Assembly: GCF_003318275.1 (NCBI RefSeq)
Contig: NZ_QOCH01000015.1
Coordinates: 788,516-852,515 of the forward strand
Reading direction: 5' to 3'
DNA from: Marinobacter sp. F3R11
GTDB lineage: Bacteria > Pseudomonadota > Gammaproteobacteria > Pseudomonadales > Oleiphilaceae
DNA length: 64,000 bases
Shown here: one piece after another, positions 58,561 through 64,000 of the stretch
Numbering within the stretch: the stretch's first letter is position 1
Layout of the letters: the number at the start of each line of letters is the position of its first letter
Program-made: the position numbers and the translations under genes
The notes under the pieces: generated by a model
What the model saw: the letters and a program-made list of their open reading frames with translations, nothing else
Database searches by the model: none
Told to the model about the DNA's origin: nothing

Positions 58561-58998
58561 TTACTCTTCCAGTACCTTTTTCATAAGCTCGTGACGCTTT
58601 TTGAAAATCCGGCGGGTTAAAGGAACGCTGATCAAGCCATCGGCCACATTCCCAAAACCACCAGAAAATTCAAGACGGTCCGTGTAGAGGGTTTTCTCTC
58701 CATCTCCTATTGGCTCAAAAATATGTTCATGGCGAAAAAATTTATAAGGCCCTTTGCGCATAACATCCACAAAACGCACGTTCTTTTCGAATTCGATTAT
58801 TTCAGCCGTATAACGGACGGGTACGCCGAATAACCGAAACGAAAAGTTCAAGATATCCCCAGGGGCAGTCCAGTCGTCCGGACCTCCAATCCATTTGGTA
58901 GTGAATGGAAAATGAGCCAAAAACCCTGACTTTGAAGCGCAAAACCGGAACACCCTGTCTACGGGCCGGTTTATCTCGCTCTGAAACTCCAGCTTCAT
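58561..58998 (-). CDS. SRPBCC superfamily lipid-binding/cyclase-like protein
   Basis: 145 residues. The order INRPVDRVFRFCASKSGFLAHFP, GDILNFSFRLFGVPVRYTAEIIEFEKN, FRHEHIFEP, YTDRLEFSGGFGNVADGL is that of START/polyketide cyclase-like SRPBCC proteins with a deep hydrophobic cavity. In the context of a ketosynthase and a desaturase it could be a cyclase or a carrier for the lipid intermediate. Both are inferred. Confidence 0.75.
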   Translation of the reverse strand: MKLEFQSEINRPVDRVFRFCASKSGFLAHFPFTTKWIGGPDDWTAPGDILNFSFRLFGVPVRYTAEIIEFEKNVRFVDVMRKGPYKFFRHEHIFEPIGDGEKTLYTDRLEFSGGFGNVADGLISVPLTRRIFKKRHELMKKVLEE

Positions 58999-59014
58999 CA
59001 GACCTTTCCTCCAC

Positions 59015-59995
59015 TCAGTTCAAGGAGTCGATGTACAGACTAACGGGGTCCGATGTTCTCAATTTGGCTGAAAAGCCAAGGAAAGGAACATCATGATAAT
59101 CACTCAGATCATTCGTTTCCTGAACCAACTCATACACCCTCGGCAGGTTGTGCCAGGGAACAGTTGGAAAATAGTGATGTTCAGTATGAAAATTAAAATT
59201 GTAAGCCAGTGTGATTGAGATCCATTTAGAAAATGCAGATGTTCTGGACACCTGATCCTGCTCATATAGTGGAATCGGGTTTGGGTGGTTATCAGATGTG
59301 TAAGGAAAAAGCCCTGAATGATGTGTGAAATTAACCGTTTCAAACCAAAAGAAGTAAAACAGCATGGCTGGAAGTATAAATACCATATAAGTCCAGGGGC
59401 CGATAAATAAAATCAGCAATGCATGAGGGAGCACACAAACAATCAAAGCCAGAAGCGCTTCCGGTGCTTCCTTACTACCTGAGGCCATCAACCGGAAAGG
59501 ATGCAACCAGAACACCGAAAAAATCAGCTGGATAGAAGGAATGGGGATACATAACCACCAGACCCAGCGAAAAGCCTGCCTTTTGATAAACGATGCTTCT
59601 TTCAGCTTGATAAGACCGGCCTGTGTGGGATCTTTGTCGATCACACCAACCCAACGGTGATGCTGAAGGTGCAAGTCGCGCCAGCAAGCATATGGAATAA
59701 GGCAAAAAGGGCTCATTAAATAACCCACTAATGTATTAGCCCGCTGACTTGTAAACATTGCCCGGTGCCCGCATTCATGTAATAGAGCAAAGCACCTGAA
59801 AGCACTGACACCTATAAAAACAATAGCCAGAAAATAACTGATACTCATTGGCTCAGTCGATAGTAACCAGGACACCAAAGCCAGCATTATACTTAGTTCG
59901 ATAAATACAACGGCGGCAGAGAAGTAGTTATTCTTTTTGAATAACCCTTCACTTCGCACGCGATCACGAAGGGTAGAATAAGTTGCTTTGTTCAT
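59015..59995 (-). CDS. Membrane fatty acid desaturase
   Basis: 326 residues, di-iron integral membrane desaturase. The three histidine boxes are HECGH (73-77), HLQHH (109-113) and HTEHH (270-274), with an extra NFTHH near 222. Four hydrophobic segments sit between them. It introduces a double bond in an acyl chain; whether the substrate is a phospholipid acyl group, acyl-CoA or the product of the ketosynthase is unknown. Its ATG overlaps the stop of the RND gene (ATGA). Confidence 0.9.
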   Translation of the reverse strand: MNKATYSTLRDRVRSEGLFKKNNYFSAAVVFIELSIMLALVSWLLSTEPMSISYFLAIVFIGVSAFRCFALLHECGHRAMFTSQRANTLVGYLMSPFCLIPYACWRDLHLQHHRWVGVIDKDPTQAGLIKLKEASFIKRQAFRWVWWLCIPIPSIQLIFSVFWLHPFRLMASGSKEAPEALLALIVCVLPHALLILFIGPWTYMVFILPAMLFYFFWFETVNFTHHSGLFPYTSDNHPNPIPLYEQDQVSRTSAFSKWISITLAYNFNFHTEHHYFPTVPWHNLPRVYELVQETNDLSDYHDVPFLGFSAKLRTSDPVSLYIDSLN

Positions 59996-62340
59996 CCTGA
60001 CTGTCCTTGTGTTGGGTGTGAGAGAGCCTCAGCTAAAGCCATATCATCAACAACTTCTCTGTCGAATATATATAAAAAGCAAGGGACAAAAATAAGATCG
60101 AAAACCAGCGCAGAAACAATGGTCAATGCCAACAAGTTCCCCAAATGAGAGGTGGGCTCAAATGGTGAGAAACCCAAAACAATAAATCCACTTGCTAAAA
60201 TTACTGTTGAAATAACCATGGCAACGCCAACCGTGCCATAAGCATATTCCAGAGAACTCTGGACTGATTTTCCCAGCGTCTCCTTTGCGTACCTGTATTT
60301 ATTCAGGAAGTGAATGGTGTCGTCCACAATGATCCCGATGGCCATAGCTACAACCGCAGAGGTAGCCAGCCCGACTTGATCAACCGTCAACGCCCAGACA
60401 CCGAAAGCGAGAAATGCTGGCGTGATGTTGGGAAGCAGGCTTATCAAACCATACTTCAATGACTTATTTGCCATAGCGAGAATGAGTGAAATTACTGCGA
60501 AAGCCGCAAGGGTTCCCCAAAGCATGCTCTGGGTATTGGAACGAGCTATATTTCCAAAAGCGACGTCGAGACCGATCGCATCAGAAACCTCCACACCTGG
60601 AACCTCATTTTTTTCGAGCCAGTCGCTAATGGAATCCGCAATTTTAAGAACCTGCTCAGAAGTGGTTTTGTTGAGCATTACCGTGACTCGCGATGACTTC
60701 TTGTCGAAAGCGACCTGATGATTCATATCTAAGCCATATGGCAAGGACATTTCATAAAACAGGAGGTACTGCGCACCCAGGAAATCGTTGTCCGGCGGGC
60801 TGTAATAGGCTGGGTCATCGCCATGCATGTTCATATTCAGGCGTGACATAGTGTCGGAAAGGCCGGACACATAGCGAACACCACTCATATCCCGAAGCCA
60901 GGAAACAAACCGGTGCGTAAAGGCCAGGTAATCGGGCGAATTAATACTTTTGCCGTCAGTAGCTTTCACCTCAAAATCGAGACGGTGAAGGCCAGTCAAG
61001 ACTTCATTAATTCGGTCTGAATCTTTTCGTAGCTGGAAAGATTCGTCAAAATAGTTGTTCCAGTTATCATTCAGATCATTGGTTGTCGCGAGCCATCCAA
61101 GCGGGGCAGCTACAACGAGGCACCCAATAAAATAGCCGTACCGGTTGCTTAACACATGGCGCCCGAATTTCGGCATCAAACGGCTAAAGCCAGGGCGTCT
61201 GACCTTTTTCGGGCGAGGCAGCTTAAATAATATTGCCGGTAACAAAAGAACAGAGAGTCCGTAGGCGAACAGTGTCCCCAAAGCAACCATGTTTCCGAGA
61301 TCACGGTATGGGGGGGATTCGTTGAAGTTGAGACACAGAAAGCCTGCGATCGACGTGAGACTGGTTAACGTGATCGATTTGAAGTTCTGCGAAAGGCTGG
61401 AGGACACTGCGTCAGAGACTGAATCCCCTTCAGCTAACCGACTGTAGTAAGTTGTCAGGATGTGGATGCAGTCTGCAACTGCGATAACCAGAATCGCATT
61501 GGGTACAAAACCGATAATGGGTGCCAGTACTGGATCAGTCCAGCCAGTCAGGCCCAGAGCGAATCCATTCGATAAAGTAACAACTCCCATTGTCAGTGCA
61601 ACGCCCGTGATGCTGCGAAGGAGCAGAAGCATCAATAGGATGATCACGAAATAGCAAACTGGCACCAAATACAGGATATCCTGAACAGCCGCCTCGCCCA
61701 TAACCTGGTTCATCATTACTGAACCGGCCAAATGCACTTTCAGTTCCGGATAGCGTGTCTGAAACTCGGAGAGAAGTGAGCGAACAAAAAACACAGCTTC
61801 AGGAGTTTGCTGCATACGCTCTTCAAGAGAGTCGCTAAGGTGCAGTGTTACCTGAATACCTGCAGCCTGGCCATCCGGCGCGTATAGGAAATGCTCAAGA
61901 AAGGGTTCTGAGGCTGCTATATCGTGGATAGTAGCCAGCTCATCTTCGGACAGACTACCAGGGCTGGCAATCAGATCCTCAACCAGGATCTCATCACCTT
62001 CTGCGTAGGAATACTGGTAATTAGTCAGCGAGTCGACTCGACGGGAATGGGGGGTATCCCACAATGCCCTGGTTAATTCCGCTACTGCCAATAAAGTGCG
62101 CTGGTCCAGCTGGTGGTCAGCCGGTGGTGCAATGGCAATAAAGAGCGTCTCATTCTTTGTGAATTTTTCTTCGAGTCGGTCAATTTCCTGAACATCAGGA
62201 TGGTTCTCACCCAAATAGACCCTGAAATCAGTACTGAAGCGAAGACTCAGCATTCCCAGAGCAGCTACCAGGAAAGCGGCGATTGAGCAGACAATTATGA
62301 GGTTAGCGCGGGCTTTTACCCACGAAGTGTAGCGATCCAT
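59992..62340 (-). CDS. MMPL/RND-superfamily transporter (lipid exporter type)
   Basis: 782 residues with two homologous halves of about six TM segments (TM1 near 10-30; clusters near 210-400 and 600-760), each after a large periplasmic loop. Features: FSTDFRVYLGENHPD after TM1, PNAILVIAVADCIHILTTYYSRLAEG, and AMAIGIIVDDTIHFLNKYRYA in the second half, with the acidic residues typical of proton-driven MMPL/HpnN-like exporters. It starts at ATG 62340 with GGAG and is the first gene of the operon. Cargo is probably the lipid made by the following genes. Confidence 0.85.
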   Translation of the reverse strand: MDRYTSWVKARANLIIVCSIAAFLVAALGMLSLRFSTDFRVYLGENHPDVQEIDRLEEKFTKNETLFIAIAPPADHQLDQRTLLAVAELTRALWDTPHSRRVDSLTNYQYSYAEGDEILVEDLIASPGSLSEDELATIHDIAASEPFLEHFLYAPDGQAAGIQVTLHLSDSLEERMQQTPEAVFFVRSLLSEFQTRYPELKVHLAGSVMMNQVMGEAAVQDILYLVPVCYFVIILLMLLLLRSITGVALTMGVVTLSNGFALGLTGWTDPVLAPIIGFVPNAILVIAVADCIHILTTYYSRLAEGDSVSDAVSSSLSQNFKSITLTSLTSIAGFLCLNFNESPPYRDLGNMVALGTLFAYGLSVLLLPAILFKLPRPKKVRRPGFSRLMPKFGRHVLSNRYGYFIGCLVVAAPLGWLATTNDLNDNWNNYFDESFQLRKDSDRINEVLTGLHRLDFEVKATDGKSINSPDYLAFTHRFVSWLRDMSGVRYVSGLSDTMSRLNMNMHGDDPAYYSPPDNDFLGAQYLLFYEMSLPYGLDMNHQVAFDKKSSRVTVMLNKTTSEQVLKIADSISDWLEKNEVPGVEVSDAIGLDVAFGNIARSNTQSMLWGTLAAFAVISLILAMANKSLKYGLISLLPNITPAFLAFGVWALTVDQVGLATSAVVAMAIGIIVDDTIHFLNKYRYAKETLGKSVQSSLEYAYGTVGVAMVISTVILASGFIVLGFSPFEPTSHLGNLLALTIVSALVFDLIFVPCFLYIFDREVVDDMALAEALSHPTQGQSG

Positions 62341-62361
62341 CCGGGTACTCCATTACCTTTG

Positions 62362-62432
62362 AGATCAACCACCATGTTGATCTTTTATATACAAGCCACT
62401 CTTGTTTACTCAGACCCATATCCATTGATATG
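62362..62432. promoter_or_regulatory. Inverted repeats upstream of the lipid operon
   Basis: AGATCAAC-N6-GTTGATCT (62362-62383) is a perfect 8-bp inverted repeat 22 bp before the RND start codon. CATATC-CATT-GATATG (62417-62432) lies a little upstream. Both lack T-tracts, so they look like operators. The 62341-62703 gap otherwise holds no supported gene; it is AT-rich and has several -10-like hexamers but no convincing promoter. Confidence 0.5.
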
Positions 62433-62703
62433 CTTCATTTGTGCAACAGTTCACATTCTCAGACAAAAGATTGCCGAACGTTACTCTGCCAGTCAAGTAT
62501 ATATTTAACATTTTTTTACAATTCGATGCCGGCCAATTCTGGTTACCACCACGACGACGCGGAATACGATTCGTTACCAAAGTTGTCACAGCAACGGATG
62601 ATAACCGCCCGTAAGCTTGCTATCTTCAGTCCCTATCGCATTTGACTACCCTTTCGCGAAAGCCCCTGCTTTCCCGGAAGGCTATGTTCGCAAGGACCGG
62701 GTT

Positions 62704-63591
62704 ATGACCAGCAAAACAAAACAATCCCAGAAACTCCTTCTGTTCCGCTTGTCCGGCACCCGGCTGTTCGGCATAGGCACACTGAAAATCCGTGAAATAC
62801 TGCCTCTGAAGCCACTTGCCCGGCTGCCTCACAGCCATCAAGCGGTTATCGGAACTACCAGTTTCCGCGGCGCCACCGTCCCGGTAATTGATATGGCAGC
62901 GGCGGTCGGTTACCGGCCGTTATCGTCAGAAGAAATGACGGGGGCTTCAATCATCATTACGGATGTTCAGCGTCAGGAAATCGGCTTCTTGGTGAGGGGC
63001 GTAGATAAAATCATTGAAGCTGACTGGAAGAAGGTAAAAGCACCACCGGCAGCACTGGGGGACAAAGCATTTATAACCGGCCTGCTGGAGGCAGAAGGCG
63101 ACATCGTTCAGCTGTTGGATGTTGAACTGCTATTGGCAAATGTATACCCCGACTCTCTGGATTCCGGGGATGTAGCACTTACGGATGTGCAGAGTGAGGT
63201 TCTGAAAGCACTCAATATACTGCTGGTGGATGATTCCCGCGTTGCCCGCAAACAACTCTGTGACGTGCTGGATGCAAAGGATATCCCCTACAAGGTTACC
63301 ACCAATGGTGACGACGCTCTGCAGATACTCCTGAGCGACAATGAGCTCGGACAACCTGTTGATATTCTGGTGAGCGATATTGAGATGCCCGGCCTGGACG
63401 GCTACGAGCTGGCATTCGATGTGCGGGACAATAGCGCGCTGAAACAGCCTTACATCATCCTGCACACATCCCTGAACAGTGAAATGAGCCTGAGTTACGC
63501 CAATCAGGTAGGTGCCAACGACGCTCTCACCAAGTTTGATGCCGACGAGCTTTTGCATGCCATGTTAAGAGGCACCATGCAACCGGCCTAA
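62704..63591 (+). CDS. CheV-type chemotaxis coupling protein (CheW-receiver)
   Basis: 295 residues from MTSKTKQSQKLLLFRLSGTR (ATG 62704 with AAGGA). The CheW-like domain (about 8-150) is followed by a REC domain (about 170-295) with acidic pocket LLVDDSR, phospho-acceptor Asp225 in ILVSDIEMPGLDGYEL, and Lys in TKFDADEL. It couples chemoreceptors to CheA and adjusts signalling on phosphorylation. No other che genes are nearby. Confidence 0.93.
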   Translation: MTSKTKQSQKLLLFRLSGTRLFGIGTLKIREILPLKPLARLPHSHQAVIGTTSFRGATVPVIDMAAAVGYRPLSSEEMTGASIIITDVQRQEIGFLVRGVDKIIEADWKKVKAPPAALGDKAFITGLLEAEGDIVQLLDVELLLANVYPDSLDSGDVALTDVQSEVLKALNILLVDDSRVARKQLCDVLDAKDIPYKVTTNGDDALQILLSDNELGQPVDILVSDIEMPGLDGYELAFDVRDNSALKQPYIILHTSLNSEMSLSYANQVGANDALTKFDADELLHAMLRGTMQPA

Positions 63592-63654
63592 AAGGAAGGC
63601 CGGCGCGCACCAAGGGTGCGCCCGTACCTTACCGGTTCAGATCAACCGGAACTC

Positions 63655-64000
63655 TCAGTTCAGCTTCAGGGTAGAGAGCGTTCTTTCACGCACTTTGGTC
63701 AAAAGAGCTTCATCGTTCACCAGTGACTGGCCGTATGAAGGCACCATCTGTTTCATGCGTTCCTGCCACTCAGGCGTCTGGATTTTCTTGGGGAAGCAAC
63801 GCTCAATCACACTGAGCATGGCGTTCGCTGCAGTAGACGCACCAGGTGAGGCCCCGAGCAAAGCAGCCAGAGTGCCATCTTTTGATGCCACTATTTCCGT
63901 TCCGAATTCCAGCTTCCCACCGCCGCCTTTGGCCTGTTTGATAATCTGAACTCGCTGACCGGCATTACGCAGCTCCCAGTTACCTTCCCGGGCTTCCGGG
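63655..64000 (-). CDS. mqo: Malate:quinone oxidoreductase, C-terminal part
   Basis: Membrane-associated FAD enzyme that oxidises malate to oxaloacetate and reduces quinone. The minus strand carries about 115 C-terminal residues: [20 protein letters not shown], then [22 protein letters not shown], ending RTLSTLKLN. This is the diagnostic end of Mqo. The gene continues beyond the window, so start and regulation cannot be seen. Confidence 0.92.
   Translation of the reverse strand, partial: PEAREGNWELRNAGQRVQIIKQAKGGGGKLEFGTEIVASKDGTLAALLGASPGASTAANAMLSVIERCFPKKIQTPEWQERMKQMVPSYGQSLVNDEALLTKVRERTLSTLKLN

Overview
The window looks like a chromosomal segment of a marine gammaproteobacterium of the Marinobacter type. 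The evidence is the gene order pnp-rpsO-truB-rbfA-infB-nusA-rimP-tRNA-Leu-secG-tpiA-glmM-folP-ftsH, a tmRNA with tag ANDENYALAA, a wax ester synthase/DGAT with an HHxxxDG motif, and much acyl-CoA chemistry. This assignment is by recognition only; no database search was run.

Region 1 (1-32.8 kb) is housekeeping. On the minus strand lie a translation and RNA-decay block (pnp to rimP), cell-envelope and central metabolism genes (secG, tpiA, glmM, folP, ftsH), greA, carAB, dapB and the grpE-dnaK-dnaJ heat-shock cluster. recN, bamE and smpB run on the plus strand, interleaved with fur, rnfH, ratA and a sodium-symporter-family transporter. Regulatory signals are readable: a long stem-loop in the pnp leader, two intrinsic terminators between a strong promoter and rimP, an attenuator-like hairpin before carA, two sigma-32-type promoters for grpE and dnaK, and tandem LexA boxes before recN. 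The heat-shock methyltransferase gene rlmE, usually between yhbY and ftsH, is absent from that place.

Region 2 (32.7-35.7 kb) is a small, decayed integrative element in the 3' end of ssrA. It is bounded by a 27-bp perfect repeat of the tmRNA end. It holds an unknown membrane protein, a tyrosine-integrase remnant that has lost catalytic residues, a toxin-antitoxin-like pair with a double palindromic operator, and a small membrane-anchored coiled-coil protein.

Region 3 (35.8-54.2 kb) is an accessory acyl-CoA module. Two single-chain biotin-dependent acyl-CoA carboxylases flank an acyl-CoA ligase on the minus strand. Divergent to them are a TetR regulator with two operator-like palindromes, a five-gene peptide/opine-type ABC importer, and two tandem acyl-CoA ligases. 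The layout suggests uptake of a carboxylic acid or acyl conjugate, activation to a CoA thioester, and carboxylation.

Region 4 (54.3-62.3 kb) is a tightly packed seven-gene minus-strand operon: an MMPL/RND-type exporter, a membrane fatty-acid desaturase, an SRPBCC protein, a GNAT-like protein, a LolA-like periplasmic protein, an outer-membrane beta-barrel and a type III PKS/KCS-like ketosynthase. It reads as a pathway that makes an unsaturated, ketosynthase-elongated lipid and carries it to the outer membrane. It is the best candidate here for an undescribed system. The window ends with a CheV-like chemotaxis protein and the C-terminal part of malate:quinone oxidoreductase.
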